64,000 bases of DNA from an uncultured Ruminococcus sp. (GCA_902800795.1 CADCFQ010000003.1:109569-173568), one strand, 5' to 3'. Numbered from the stretch's first letter, positions 1 through 8,913 are shown. The notes: generated by a model not told the origin, from the letters alone. Numbers and translations are program-made.

Positions 1-304
1 TTACATAAAGCACGCCGTCATTCACCCAGGTGTGTACCTTTTCCTCGTCGGGAAGGTCGTCCTTGCAGGTCTCTGTAACTGTCACCTTGCCGCTGCCGCC
101 CGTGACGACATCAACAGCGCCGGTCGCCCATTCAATATCCACAGTCTTTATCTTCTCGTCTGTCTCAAGGTCACCTGCGGTGTATTTGTCGGCGTTCTCA
201 TAGGTGCCGATAGATGCCGAATTGAAAAATCCAAAGGAGCATGAACACATACCCATCATCGATACAGCCATTGCTGCTGCGGTTATAAACGATACTTTCT
301 TCAT
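1..304 (-). CDS. Secreted lipoprotein, partial (cut by left edge)
   Basis: The first about 100 residues of a minus-strand protein are visible; its C-terminus lies outside the window. It opens with a basic-hydrophobic signal peptide (MKKVSFITAAAMAVSMMG) and a cysteine near residue 20 that could be lipidated. A region rich in Asp, Thr and Lys follows (DVVTGGSGKVTVTETC), resembling the start of the beta-rich DUF4097-type domain often found next to anti-sigma factors; that is inference. Its ATG overlaps the stop of the preceding anti-sigma gene in an ATGA, so it is the third gene of the ECF operon. A GGAGG lies in front of the start. Confidence 0.6.
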   Translation of the reverse strand, partial: MKKVSFITAAAMAVSMMGMCSCSFGFFNSASIGTYENADKYTAGDLETDEKIKTVDIEWATGAVDVVTGGSGKVTVTETCKDDLPDEEKVHTWVNDGVLYV

Positions 305-1269
305 TTTGTTTTCCTCCTGTTTCTGTTTACTATAAATCCTATTCCCGCAAATATCAGTGCCAGCAGCATCAGGACTGCTCCGAAGAGGATATTTGTCCCG
401 AAAACATATCTGTCGCTGTCTGTCTTTATATAGAACGAAGTGCTGTTTGCCGATATGTTCAGGATCAGCTCATGGATGAACATCATCATACCCGACGAAG
501 CAAGACAGATAGCTGCTTTGAAAAAGCCGTTGACTTTAAGATAGCGCACTGTCAAAAATATCGCCCACACAAGACCTATTATCGGGAGCGAGATGCGTGC
601 TGTCAGCGAATAGTAGTCGATGCCGAGGCTATTCGTTATGCCTATACTAGTCATCATCAGTGCGAACATCACGGTGTCGAGCCCCAGAACCGCCAGACCC
701 TTGTGGCTGCCTATCCTTGAAGCTATGGGCTTCGACCTTGCCGCAAAGGGCGAGAACACCAGCCATATACCGAACAGCGAAGCGGTGGACGCTATGAAGA
801 ACCAGCTTCCTCTTGTTATTATGCAAACTACTGCAAACAGCAGTATCAGGCTTACGCTGAATGAAGAAAGCGTCCAGAGGCCTTTGTTTTCGGGCGCAAG
901 CAGCGGAACGGCCACCAGCGATACGGGGATGAGCATAGCCGCCAGAACGATGAAGAACCAGCCTGCTCCGCCGACAGCGAGATTGACTATCAGGCAGATA
1001 AGGACCGGCAGCATAAATATGCCTGCTATTATGGTCCCTGCCACTGCGCTGCGGCGTTTGAAAAACTTTTTCTGCGAATCGAGCGCTTCATTTTTTTCTG
1101 CGCTCATCACCTGCTCCAGTTCCTCGCCGGAACGCAGGCTCTCAAGATAGCTGCTGCAGCCTTCGCACTCACTTAAATGCTCCTCGACTACGGCCTTGCT
1201 GCTCTGACTGCATATACCGTCCTGATAGAGCGGCAGCAGATCTCTTATAAGTTCACAATTATACTTCAT
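301..1269 (-). CDS. Membrane anti-sigma factor with zinc-finger N-terminus
   Basis: 322 residues. The N-terminus carries the anti-sigma zinc-finger signature HLSECEGC (His31, Cys35, Cys38) in a short helical domain, followed after about residue 75 by a series of hydrophobic helices, so it should hold its sigma factor at the membrane. The start overlaps the last 11 bases of the ECF sigma gene, the standard sigma/anti-sigma arrangement, and the stop overlaps the next gene as ATGA. By family, the finger domain sequesters the cognate ECF sigma until an envelope signal releases it. The signal cannot be read from the sequence. Confidence 0.85.
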   Translation of the reverse strand: MKYNCELIRDLLPLYQDGICSQSSKAVVEEHLSECEGCSSYLESLRSGEELEQVMSAEKNEALDSQKKFFKRRSAVAGTIIAGIFMLPVLICLIVNLAVGGAGWFFIVLAAMLIPVSLVAVPLLAPENKGLWTLSSFSVSLILLFAVVCIITRGSWFFIASTASLFGIWLVFSPFAARSKPIASRIGSHKGLAVLGLDTVMFALMMTSIGITNSLGIDYYSLTARISLPIIGLVWAIFLTVRYLKVNGFFKAAICLASSGMMMFIHELILNISANSTSFYIKTDSDRYVFGTNILFGAVLMLLALIFAGIGFIVNRNRRKTK

Positions 1270-1756
1270 TGTTGTCTAACCTCTCTTTTAGTTTCAGTCT
1301 TGCACGATGATAGGTGACTCTCGCCCAGGACTCGGTCTTCTTGAAGATCTGGCCTATCTGCTTGAAGGAAAGCTCTCCGAAAACTCTCAGCTCGAACACT
1401 TCCTTATAGGGCTCTCCCAGATCGTGGAGCGCTAAGTGTATCTGAAAGCTCATATCCTTGTCGGCCAGGCGTTCTTCAATGCTCTTGCTCTCGTCCGGAC
1501 GGTCCTCCGGGAGCTCTCCGCCGTTACGGGCTTTACGCCGCAGCTCGTCGGTGAAGAGGTTCTTGGCTATGGCGCAAAGCCAGGACAGCTGGTCGGATTC
1601 TCCCCTGAAGCCGTGCTTCGAGGTCATGACCTTGAAAAAGGTCTCCTGTGTTATCTCCTGAGCCGTGTCCTTGTTTCCCGCAAGGGTCATCACGAAGGAA
1701 TAGACCTGCATATAATATGTCTCGTATATCTTTCCGAGGGCCTCGTCCACTATCAT
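1259..1756 (-). CDS. ECF-type RNA polymerase sigma factor
   Basis: 165 residues, normal for an ECF sigma. Region 2 spans roughly residues 12-75 (core-binding and -10 recognition helix around DTAQEITQETFFKVM). Region 4 covers the last 55 residues, with the helix-turn-helix ELSFKQIGQIFKKTESWARV. The start has a strong AAAGGAGG. A TGTAAC-N16-CGTC element lies immediately upstream, suggesting that the factor transcribes its own operon. The next two genes encode its likely anti-sigma partner and a lipoprotein. The true target regulon is unknown. Confidence 0.9.
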   Translation of the reverse strand: MIVDEALGKIYETYYMQVYSFVMTLAGNKDTAQEITQETFFKVMTSKHGFRGESDQLSWLCAIAKNLFTDELRRKARNGGELPEDRPDESKSIEERLADKDMSFQIHLALHDLGEPYKEVFELRVFGELSFKQIGQIFKKTESWARVTYHRARLKLKERLDNNEV

Positions 1757-1786
1757 CGCACCTCCTTTCTTTTGTCTTACACTGGT

Positions 1787-1814
1787 TAGACGGACTAATT
1801 CCGATTTCGTTACA
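1787..1814 (-). promoter_or_regulatory. Probable autoregulatory ECF promoter
   Basis: On the minus strand TGTAAC (1809-1814) and CGTCTA (1787-1792) are 16 bases apart from the end of TGTAAC to CGTC. This matches the TGAAAC-N16-CGTC style of SigV/SigW-class promoters and lies about 30 bases upstream of the sigma gene start. Confidence 0.65.
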
Positions 1815-2034
1815 AAAAAAATAAAAAAATTTTTTCTTTTTTATTTTACACCAGATCCCTCCCAAAATCAAGGGCTGATATTTGACAACTGTCAAGTGAT
1901 GGGATATAATTATCGAAAGCCTCCGAAACTGATATCGGAGCCTTTTCTTGACCGCCGGCCTTGGTAATATATAACAAAGGCGGCTTTATGGCACACAGCC
2001 GTTTCGTTATTTTCACAAAGTGTTTTTTCACGGC

Positions 2035-2089
2035 TTGACAAAGAGTAATGGCGGTTGTATAATCTAAATGTGGTTAGTTAAAACTAACC
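2035..2089 (+). promoter_or_regulatory. Sigma-A promoter with palindromic operator for ABC exporter
   Basis: TTGACA (2035-2040), 17-base spacer, TATAAT (2058-2063). From 2072 to 2089 follows GGTTAGTTAAAACTAACC, two perfect 8-base arms around AA, covering the expected transcription start. A dimeric repressor bound there would block initiation. No regulator gene lies next to it, so the repressor is unknown. Confidence 0.75.
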
Positions 2090-2116
2090 CATATAGATAA
2101 CAGGAGGAGAAGGAAA

Positions 2117-2815
2117 ATGTTTCTTGAACTCAATGGTATAACAAAACACTTCGGCGAGGGCGAAAGCAGAGTCGAGGTGCTCAAAGGGATAGACCTTGAT
2201 ATCGAGAAGGGAGAATTCACAGTGCTGCTGGGGCCTTCCGGCTCGGGCAAGAGCACGCTTCTTAATATCATCGGCGGAATAGACAGCGCCGACACGGGGT
2301 ATATAGCTATAAACGGCGAAAAGACCGCTGATATGAACGAAGCAAAGCTCACAAGATACAGAAGAAAGCACCTGGGCTATATCTTCCAGCAGTATAACCT
2401 TATACCAAACCTTAATATAAAGGAGAACGTGGAGGTCGGCGCATATCTGAGCGAAGCGCCGCTGGACGTTGACGATCTGCTGAAAACACTGGGGCTTTAT
2501 GAGCACCGCCACAAGCTGCCCAACCAGCTCTCCGGCGGCCAGCAGCAGAGAACTGCTATCGGCAGAGCCATCGTCAAGAACCCGGACATCCTCCTTTGCG
2601 ATGAGCCTACGGGAGCCCTTGACTATAACACCTCGAAGGAGATACTAAAGCTTATCGCCGAGGTAAACGAAAAATACGGCAGCACCGTTATTATGGTAAC
2701 TCACAACGACGCCATAAAGAATATGGCAGACAGGGTCGTGAAGCTGCGTGACGGCGTTATCCGCAAGAACTATATGAACGAGACAAAGATCGCCGCAGCT
2801 GATCTTGATTGGTAA
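2117..2815 (+). CDS. ABC transporter ATP-binding protein (MacB/LolD type)
   Basis: 232 residues, a complete single nucleotide-binding domain: Walker [10 protein letters not shown] near residue 40, the Q-loop region [10 protein letters not shown], signature LSGGQQQR near residue 140, and Walker [14 protein letters not shown] followed by an H-loop THN. The sequence type is that of subunits paired with FtsX-like permeases, used for export of peptides or antibiotics or for envelope remodelling rather than for sugar import. The ATG has an AGGAGGAGAAGG ribosome site. The permease gene follows after 12 bases, so the two form one transporter. Confidence 0.93.
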   Translation: MFLELNGITKHFGEGESRVEVLKGIDLDIEKGEFTVLLGPSGSGKSTLLNIIGGIDSADTGYIAINGEKTADMNEAKLTRYRRKHLGYIFQQYNLIPNLNIKENVEVGAYLSEAPLDVDDLLKTLGLYEHRHKLPNQLSGGQQQRTAIGRAIVKNPDILLCDEPTGALDYNTSKEILKLIAEVNEKYGSTVIMVTHNDAIKNMADRVVKLRDGVIRKNYMNETKIAAADLDW

Positions 2816-2827
2816 GGGGGAGAAACG

Positions 2828-5080
2828 ATGAGAAACCCGCTTATCAAACGAATACCCAGAGAATATAAGAGCGAGCTCGGAAAGCAGCTTGCGGTCTTTG
2901 CGTTTTTCGTCCTAATAATCGGTGCTGTATCGGGGTTCATCGTTGCCGCCGACAGCCTGATAAAGTCCTATAATGACAGCTTTGAAAAATACAATATCGA
3001 GGATGGAAACTTCGAGCTTATGGAAAAAGCAGACGATGAGCTGCTTCGGTCCATCGAGGACGAGGGAAAGATAACCCTTTATGAGAACTTCTACAAGCAG
3101 GAGGAGACCAAGAGCTTCGAGAGCAAGCTTCGCATCTTCGGAGAGAGAGACGAGATAGACCTTGTGGACCTTCTGGAGGGAGATATGCCCTCGGGCAGCA
3201 GCGAGATAGCGATAGACCGCCTTTATGCCCAAAACCACAAGCTTGAAAAGGGCAGCACCATAAAGCTTGAAGAAAAGACACTTACCGTCAGCGGCATAGT
3301 TGCGCTGTCGGATTACTCGGCGCTGTTTGAAAACCCCTCGGATATGATGTTCGACAACGATATGTTCGGCGTCGGAGTCATGACGGACGAGGGCTTTGAA
3401 GCGCTTCGTGACAACCACATCCATTACAGCTATTCCTGGCTTTATGACAGCAAGCCCAAGAACGACGAGCAGGCCGAAAAAATGAGCGAGGAGCTTATAA
3501 AGGTCATCTCTCCCAAGGCACAGCTGACAAACTTCATCCCGGAGTTTTCTAACCAGGCGATAGTTTTCACCGGCAACGATATGACAGGCGACCGCACATC
3601 CATAATCGTTTTTCTGTATATCACCGTGGTGATACTTGCCTTTGTGTTCTCCATAACTATCGACAGCTCCATAACCGCCGAGGCAGGCGTTATCGGAACG
3701 CTGCGTGCTTCCGGCTATACAAGGGGCGAGCTTCTTCGCCACTACCTGATAGTGCCTACCCTCACCCTGCTGGCAGGCGCTCTGGTCGGAAACATCCTGG
3801 CCTACACCGTTCTTGAAAAATACATGGCCCAGGCTTATCTTTTAAGTTATTCGCTGACGTCCTACAAGGTCCTGTTCAATGCGGACGCCTTTATCTACAC
3901 GACTGTTGTGCCTATGGCGATAATGCTTGTGATAAACATCATTACCCTCACAGCAAAGCTGCGGCTCTCGCCGCTGAAATTTTTGCGCCGTGACCTTAGC
4001 CGCCGCAAAAAGAAAAAGGCCTTCCGCCTTAACACAAAAATACCTATCATCATCCGTTTCCGCCTGAGGATAATCTTCCAGAATATGCCCGGCTATATCA
4101 CCCTGGTCATCGGCTCGTTCCTTGCAAACGCTATCCTGCTTTTCGGAATGATATTCAACCCGATGCTCCTTGACTATCAGGAAAAGGTCAAGGACAATAT
4201 GCTGGCTCCCAGCATCTGCGTCCTCAAAGCTGATGCCGAGACCACAGAAAAGACTGCCGAAAAAGCAAAGATGATAAGCCTTACCTCCCACGTCGAGGGC
4301 TATGTCAAGGAAGACATCCCGATATACGGGATAAAGGAGAACAGCCGCTTCATCAGATTTGACCACGACACCGACGGGCTCATCTTCTCCTCCTCCTACC
4401 GTGACAAATACGGTCTCAGCGAGGGTGACACGGTGGAGCTCAAGCAGCAGTACGGCAGCAAAAAGTTCAAGCTGAAAGTCGGCGGCTTCTATGAATATCC
4501 TGCGGCTCTTGCGATATTCACGGACTACGACAGCTTTGATGAGCTGTTCAAGGGAGAGGAAGCGCTCAATGTTATCTTCTCGAACAAAAAGCCGGATGAC
4601 ATCGACGATATGCTGATAGCATCAACTATCACCGAAGCTGACCTCACAAAGACCTCACGCCAGCTGATACGCTCCTTCAGCAGCCTTACGAGCGTGTTCC
4701 TTGTGTTCGGTATAGTTATGTCTGCGCTGGTGATCTATCTGCTTGCAAAGATAATCATCGAAAAGAACGAGCAGTCTATCTCGATGACAAAGATACTAGG
4801 CTACTCCGACCGGGAGATAAACGGCCTTTACATCCGCTCCACCACTATCGTGGCTATCGGCTCGATACTCCTGACTATCCCTCTGGCATATTTAGTGCTT
4901 TCCAAAGCCTTTGAAGTTATTTTCCGCTCCTTTGCGGGATACTTTGAGTTCACGGTATCGCCGCTGACGCTTATCCGGGCAGGTCTTCTGGGAGTCGCCG
5001 TCTATGTAGTGATAGCGCTCCTGCTGATAAGAAAAGTAAAGCGCATCAAACTCGCCGAAGCCCTAAAGAACGTTGAATAA
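2828..5080 (+). CDS. FtsX-like ABC transporter permease
   Basis: 750 residues. An N-terminal membrane segment (about residues 20-45) is followed by an extracytoplasmic domain, a three-helix FtsX block around residues 255-375, another outer domain, and a second FtsX block near the C-terminus (about 620-740). This double-FtsX layout is that of large single-chain permeases of bacitracin-export/lantibiotic-resistance style transporters. It is encoded directly after its ATPase behind a GGGGGAG ribosome site. The operator at the promoter implies inducible expression; the substrate cannot be told. Confidence 0.9.
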   Translation: MRNPLIKRIPREYKSELGKQLAVFAFFVLIIGAVSGFIVAADSLIKSYNDSFEKYNIEDGNFELMEKADDELLRSIEDEGKITLYENFYKQEETKSFESKLRIFGERDEIDLVDLLEGDMPSGSSEIAIDRLYAQNHKLEKGSTIKLEEKTLTVSGIVALSDYSALFENPSDMMFDNDMFGVGVMTDEGFEALRDNHIHYSYSWLYDSKPKNDEQAEKMSEELIKVISPKAQLTNFIPEFSNQAIVFTGNDMTGDRTSIIVFLYITVVILAFVFSITIDSSITAEAGVIGTLRASGYTRGELLRHYLIVPTLTLLAGALVGNILAYTVLEKYMAQAYLLSYSLTSYKVLFNADAFIYTTVVPMAIMLVINIITLTAKLRLSPLKFLRRDLSRRKKKKAFRLNTKIPIIIRFRLRIIFQNMPGYITLVIGSFLANAILLFGMIFNPMLLDYQEKVKDNMLAPSICVLKADAETTEKTAEKAKMISLTSHVEGYVKEDIPIYGIKENSRFIRFDHDTDGLIFSSSYRDKYGLSEGDTVELKQQYGSKKFKLKVGGFYEYPAALAIFTDYDSFDELFKGEEALNVIFSNKKPDDIDDMLIASTITEADLTKTSRQLIRSFSSLTSVFLVFGIVMSALVIYLLAKIIIEKNEQSISMTKILGYSDREINGLYIRSTTIVAIGSILLTIPLAYLVLSKAFEVIFRSFAGYFEFTVSPLTLIRAGLLGVAVYVVIALLLIRKVKRIKLAEALKNVE

Positions 5081-5126
5081 AACAGCAGGATATCTGTCTG
5101 ACAGAAGCAGACATCCTGTGAAAGAT

Positions 5127-5176
5127 CATAGCCCCTGCCATTTCCCACAGGAAAGAGCAGGGGCTATGTCTTTTTC
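5127..5176 (+). terminator. Intrinsic terminator of ABC operon
   Basis: Perfect 12-base arms CATAGCCCCTGC / GCAGGGGCTATG (5127-5138, 5157-5168) followed by TCTTTTTC. Confidence 0.88.
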
Positions 5177-5188
5177 AGAAAAGCGTCC

Positions 5189-5731
5189 TCAGATGACACT
5201 GAATATCGCGATCACGACGAACGCAAGGATCACAGATCCCACACAAAGGAGAAGACAGGTTCCTATAAGCTTCAATGCCATTTTCCCCTTGCGTCCCTTT
5301 TCCACCTGTCCCGTCAGGATGTTGAACTCGGGATAGTCCATCGCCATAAGCGGCAGGAAGACGACCCCCACGACCAGCGCAAACATCAGACATATCATAC
5401 CCAGCCACATATGAGTTTCCTGCTCGGTCTGGGCGTCATATCCAATCAGCAGCCACGCAAAAAAGTGCATGACGAATATAAATATGTAAAACCTGTTTCT
5501 CAGTTTCAGCCATGCCTTGAGTTTTTCACGGTTGGCAAAATAGCCCTGACTGCTCTGCTCGAGATTCTGTACCCTCTGGCGGTAGTATTCCACCTGTGCC
5601 TCCTCTTTGAGCTCGTCAAAGCCCACCTGCATCCCGCAGTAGGGACACACAGCAAAATAGGTATCCTTGCCCCTTATCGCTTCACCGCCGCAGTAACGGC
5701 AGCGAAATGTTACCTGATCCTGATCGTTCAT
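5189..5731 (-). CDS. Zinc-ribbon membrane protein of unknown function
   Basis: 180 residues from the ATG at 5731, chosen over an ATG 15 bases upstream because only the inner one has a ribosome site (AGGTGA at good distance). Residues about 10-40 hold two CxxC knuckles (CRYCGG and CPYCGM), a rubredoxin-like zinc ribbon. A short coiled region follows, then four hydrophobic helices in two pairs. It converges on the ABC operon terminator and has its own promoter. No function can be assigned. Confidence 0.75.
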   Translation of the reverse strand: MNDQDQVTFRCRYCGGEAIRGKDTYFAVCPYCGMQVGFDELKEEAQVEYYRQRVQNLEQSSQGYFANREKLKAWLKLRNRFYIFIFVMHFFAWLLIGYDAQTEQETHMWLGMICLMFALVVGVVFLPLMAMDYPEFNILTGQVEKGRKGKMALKLIGTCLLLCVGSVILAFVVIAIFSVI

Positions 5732-5766
5732 AAATGTCACCTGCATATATTTTTATCGTTAACCCG

Positions 5767-5795
5767 ATTATAACACATAGCCCACCTTTCGTCAA
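5767..5795 (-). promoter_or_regulatory. Sigma-A promoter of zinc-ribbon gene
   Basis: Minus-strand TTGACG (5790-5795), 17-base spacer, TATAAT (5767-5772). Confidence 0.75.
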
Positions 5796-5810
5796 CAGCC
5801 GGCAAAGCAC

Positions 5811-5839
5811 TTGACGGCGAAAGCTTTATGTTTTATAAT
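5811..5839 (+). promoter_or_regulatory. Sigma-A promoter of APH-like gene
   Basis: TTGACG (5811-5816), 17-base spacer, TATAAT (5834-5839), 26 bases before the start codon. Confidence 0.78.
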
Positions 5840-5865
5840 GATACAGACCGAAGGGATGTGGAAAA

Positions 5866-6648
5866 ATGAAACGTGTTAAGACTACCGCTGACCTGTCAGC
5901 TTATCCCGGGCAGATAGCAAGGCTCCTTGAAGGCGCCGACATTTATGACAGCAGCTGTTCTCCTATGGCAAAGGTGAGCTTTATAGACAAGGACGGCGGG
6001 ATATTTCTTAAAGAAGCAGCCGCAGGCACTCTCGCTGACGAAGCGCAGATGCACGACCTTTTTCACAGCCTGAGACTGACTTCAGAAGTCCTGATTTATG
6101 AAACGCAAGCCGGAAAAGACTATCTTGTTACCCGGAGAGTCAAAGGCGAGGACTGCACGAACAGCCTGTACATTACGGAGCCCGAAAGGCTCTGCGACAC
6201 CGTAAGCACACAGCTAAGAGCTCTGCATGAGATAAAACTAAAAAACACAAAGCTTCCCGACAGGAACGAAAGCTACCGACAGGCCGTCCTCTCGGGCAAA
6301 GGCAAATTCGAGCCCGGGCTTTTTGAGGGGATATGGGACTTTTCATCCATTGAGCAGGCAAAGCAGGAAGCCCTTGAAGGTGTTTCCTTGCTGGAGAGCG
6401 ATGCTCTTATCCACGGCGACTACTGTCTGCCGAACATAATGCTCGATAACTGGGAGTTTTCGGGCTTTATCGACCTTGGGGGCGCCGGAGCAGGAGACCG
6501 CTATTTCGATATCCTGTGGGGGATATGGACGCTTAAATTCAACCTCGGCACAGCAAGGCTCAGCCAGCGCTTTATAGACGGCTACGGCAGAGACCTTATC
6601 GACAGGGACAAGCTCCGCCTTATCGCAGCAATAGAAGCGCTGACATGA
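5866..6648 (+). CDS. APH(3')-like aminoglycoside/small-molecule phosphotransferase
   Basis: 260 residues, the length of APH(3') enzymes. The Brenner motif HGDYCLPN (about residue 185) carries the catalytic Asp and metal-binding Asn. The DFG-equivalent is FIDLGGAGAGDRYFD, close in pattern to the FID(L/C)GR-G-ADRYQD motif of classical APH(3') kinases. An N-terminal kinase-like lobe precedes it. By family it would transfer phosphate from ATP to a hydroxyl of an aminoglycoside, but chromosomal relatives may act on other sugars. It is monocistronic with its own promoter and terminator, has no mobile element nearby, and shows base use like its neighbours, so recent transfer is not indicated. Confidence 0.82.
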   Translation: MKRVKTTADLSAYPGQIARLLEGADIYDSSCSPMAKVSFIDKDGGIFLKEAAAGTLADEAQMHDLFHSLRLTSEVLIYETQAGKDYLVTRRVKGEDCTNSLYITEPERLCDTVSTQLRALHEIKLKNTKLPDRNESYRQAVLSGKGKFEPGLFEGIWDFSSIEQAKQEALEGVSLLESDALIHGDYCLPNIMLDNWEFSGFIDLGGAGAGDRYFDILWGIWTLKFNLGTARLSQRFIDGYGRDLIDRDKLRLIAAIEALT

Positions 6649-6691
6649 TCAAAGATAAGCGCAAAATTTCCGGCCGAAAGCCCTTATTTTT

Positions 6692-6720
6692 CAGCCGCTG
6701 TAAAAAGCGGCCTTTTGCTT
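6692..6720 (+). terminator. Intrinsic terminator of APH-like gene
   Basis: Arms AGCCGCT / AGCGGC around a short A-rich loop, followed by CTTTTGCTTTG. Confidence 0.7.
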
Positions 6721-6795
6721 TGTTAGATATGCTGTGCTGGCATCGTTTACAGTGGATAACTATTTGTTATAATTGATAGTTTTTGTTTCAGTTTA

Positions 6796-6824
6796 TTGAA
6801 AATCTTAAAATAATCTGCTATAAT
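6796..6824 (+). promoter_or_regulatory. Extended -10 sigma-A promoter
   Basis: TTGAAA (6796-6801), 17-base spacer, TATAAT (6819-6824) preceded by TGC (extended -10). It drives the lipoprotein at 6910 through an 80-base leader. Confidence 0.75.
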
Positions 6825-6909
6825 TTAAGCGTTGGAAAACAGGCGGCAAAGGCCGCATATCAAAGCAGCAGAGCCAGGGGCTTTGCTTATTGAAAGGTTG
6901 GTTATTTTT

Positions 6910-7821
6910 ATGAAAAAGGTACTTGCATCAGTACTCGCACTGACAATGACAGCAGTGATGTTCACATCCTGCGGCGATTCTGACAGCTCTTCCAAGTCAG
7001 AGTCCAAGGCAGCTTCCTCTTCCAAGGCAGCGGAGACCACTACAACTACCACAACAGCAGAGACCACAACAACAGCGGCAGAGAGCGAGGCTCCTTCCGA
7101 GTCCGAGGCTGACACCAGCGAGGCTGAAGGCCCTGCAGAGTTTGACATCACAAAGGTAAACGGCTACGACGAGAACGCTACCGAGACCGTATTAGAGTTT
7201 ACCGATCAGGTTTCCGATGCGTGGGTAAACGGACTTGGCTCCTATGTTATGGACGATGTAAGCGGCGATGACTTTATCGACGGAAGAACATTCGACAGAG
7301 ACAAGGATGTTCATATGGTAGTTGAGTTTGCTTATACCGAAAGCTTTGAGAACATGATAAAGGACGGAGTTACCGATCAGCATATGACTCAGATCGTTAT
7401 CGGACCTGCTCATGCTAACGGCTGGAACAAGTTCGGCGAGACATATGAGGGACTTATCAGCGATTATCCTTCGCTCAACGATCCTAACCTTACCGAATAT
7501 GTAAAGGCAAACGGCGAGGATATGGCTACGCCCGAGACAAAGGATGTTAAGCCCAAGACCGACCAGGTATGGCCTGATGTATTCATCAAGGAAGACGGCT
7601 TCATCAAGATCGGAAACCACGATGTTACATCCATCGAGTTCACCATTCCTGCCGCTGAGATAAACAAGCTCATCGACAACGCAGAGGTGATCCCCGATGA
7701 CGAAGAGCACTGGGGCGACGGCGTTCTGTTCCAGATCGGCGGAAATATGTACATCACCAAGATCACGATCGATCAGGGCAACGTATTCCTCAGATCGCAG
7801 ATCGCAGAGAGCGGAATGTAA
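6910..7821 (+). CDS. Ser/Thr-rich lipoprotein of unknown function
   Basis: 303 residues from the ATG at 6910. That start gives a clean signal peptide with lipobox (MKKVLASVLALTMTAVMF then TSCGD); an upstream in-frame ATG at 6832 falls too close to the promoter. After Cys20 comes a disordered Ser/Thr/Glu linker of about 60 residues with TTTTTTAETTTTA runs, then a folded domain of about 215 residues with no motif I recognise. It is a membrane-anchored extracellular protein, monocistronic, with its own promoter and terminator. Confidence 0.82.
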   Translation: MKKVLASVLALTMTAVMFTSCGDSDSSSKSESKAASSSKAAETTTTTTTAETTTTAAESEAPSESEADTSEAEGPAEFDITKVNGYDENATETVLEFTDQVSDAWVNGLGSYVMDDVSGDDFIDGRTFDRDKDVHMVVEFAYTESFENMIKDGVTDQHMTQIVIGPAHANGWNKFGETYEGLISDYPSLNDPNLTEYVKANGEDMATPETKDVKPKTDQVWPDVFIKEDGFIKIGNHDVTSIEFTIPAAEINKLIDNAEVIPDDEEHWGDGVLFQIGGNMYITKITIDQGNVFLRSQIAESGM

Positions 7822-7846
7822 TTTCCCAAAATTCCAAGCTGTCATA

Positions 7847-7876
7847 CCGGGCATCCCTTCCGTGGGATGCCCGGTT
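7847..7876 (+). terminator. Intrinsic terminator of lipoprotein gene
   Basis: Perfect 11-base arms CCGGGCATCCC / GGGATGCCCGG followed by TTTTTT. Confidence 0.92.
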
Positions 7877-7880
7877 TTTT

Positions 7881-7917
7881 GTGCGCAAAAAAGAGCATTC
7901 CCAAAGGAACGCTCTTT
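7881..7917 (-). terminator. Intrinsic terminator of the K+ channel-like operon
   Basis: Minus-strand arms AAAGAGCGTTCC / GGAATGCTCTTT around a short loop, then a run of T. Confidence 0.8.
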
Positions 7918-7930
7918 CGTTATCACATTT

Positions 7931-8902
7931 TCATTTCTGTTCGTCTTCCGGCTTTCCGGGGTCTGCTTCTTCCTCTTTTTGCGGCTCTTCCGGCGAAGCA
8001 TCGGGCTCCTGCTCTCCGGCCTCGTCTTCCTTCTTTTCGGCAGCCGCTTCCTTATCGTGCTGCTCCTCGGTCTTTGACTCGTTATAGAAGTTTACTATTA
8101 TCGAGGTTATCACCGCAACAACGATGATACCGTAGATTCCCAGCAGCACCGATATCATCCTTCCAAGGAAGGTGACGGCGGTGAAATCTCCGAAGCCGAT
8201 AGTGGTCACCAGCGCAAAGCAGTACCACAAAGCATCCGAATAAGAATTTATACCGGGTTCTTCGGACCTCAGCACAACAGATGACGCCGCTATCAAAAGC
8301 ACAAGTCCCGAAAGGACCTGGGGCGCCAGCGAGCGGGTGGCTATCGACAGAAGAAGCTTATACTTTATCTGAGAAAGTGATATGAATATCAGCCTGTAAA
8401 GCTCCTGCAAGAACACACATATGGACACCACACCAACAGCCATGACCGGCGATATCTCATCCGAGACCACCATAGAGAAAGCTGTGAGCAAAAGAAAGAT
8501 TATCAGAAGGATGTACAGAATAAGCTTTATAACACGCTTTTTCTTCGAGAAAGATATTATCATCGAATAGACCAGTGTCAGACAGTAGATAGCTGCCGAC
8601 ACCTTCAGCGCACGATCACTGTGACCGAACATCACCAGCAGCGAGCATATAAAGAACGTCGCCGCATATCCCATGCGCTTTACATATTCGTGCTTCTCGA
8701 GCTTGCCGACATACTCGGCTTTCATATAATCAGACAGGGACATAAGAATGAACATCGTCGATGTCATGACACAGTATCCCATTGTGACCTTTTTGTAGCT
8801 TATGAGCCTTACGGAAAGCATCAGAACGATAAGGCAGAGCACCGCTTCAAATATCATGAAAAATGCTTTTCTGTTAAGCAAAGCCGGTTTCTTTTCAGCC
8901 AT
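7931..8902 (-). CDS. Two-pore-helix potassium channel-like protein
   Basis: 323 residues with about eight hydrophobic segments. Near residue 240 lies the pore signature VTTIGFGDF, the TxGFGD selectivity-filter form of K+ channels, between two membrane helices. The last 50 residues are an acidic Glu/Lys/Pro-rich cytoplasmic tail with no RCK domain visible. The N-terminal six or so helices make it longer than a minimal two-helix channel. It follows the 416-residue membrane protein by 11 bases, so the two are probably co-transcribed. Confidence 0.8.
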   Translation of the reverse strand: MAEKKPALLNRKAFFMIFEAVLCLIVLMLSVRLISYKKVTMGYCVMTSTMFILMSLSDYMKAEYVGKLEKHEYVKRMGYAATFFICSLLVMFGHSDRALKVSAAIYCLTLVYSMIISFSKKKRVIKLILYILLIIFLLLTAFSMVVSDEISPVMAVGVVSICVFLQELYRLIFISLSQIKYKLLLSIATRSLAPQVLSGLVLLIAASSVVLRSEEPGINSYSDALWYCFALVTTIGFGDFTAVTFLGRMISVLLGIYGIIVVAVITSIIVNFYNESKTEEQHDKEAAAEKKEDEAGEQEPDASPEEPQKEEEADPGKPEDEQK

Positions 8903-8913
8903 ATTCTACTCCT

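Noticed and set aside
620..1150. Plus-strand open frame of 176 codons opposite the anti-sigma gene
   Set aside because: It is antisense to a gene with clear family motifs, has no ribosome site, and its composition is that of a shadow frame.
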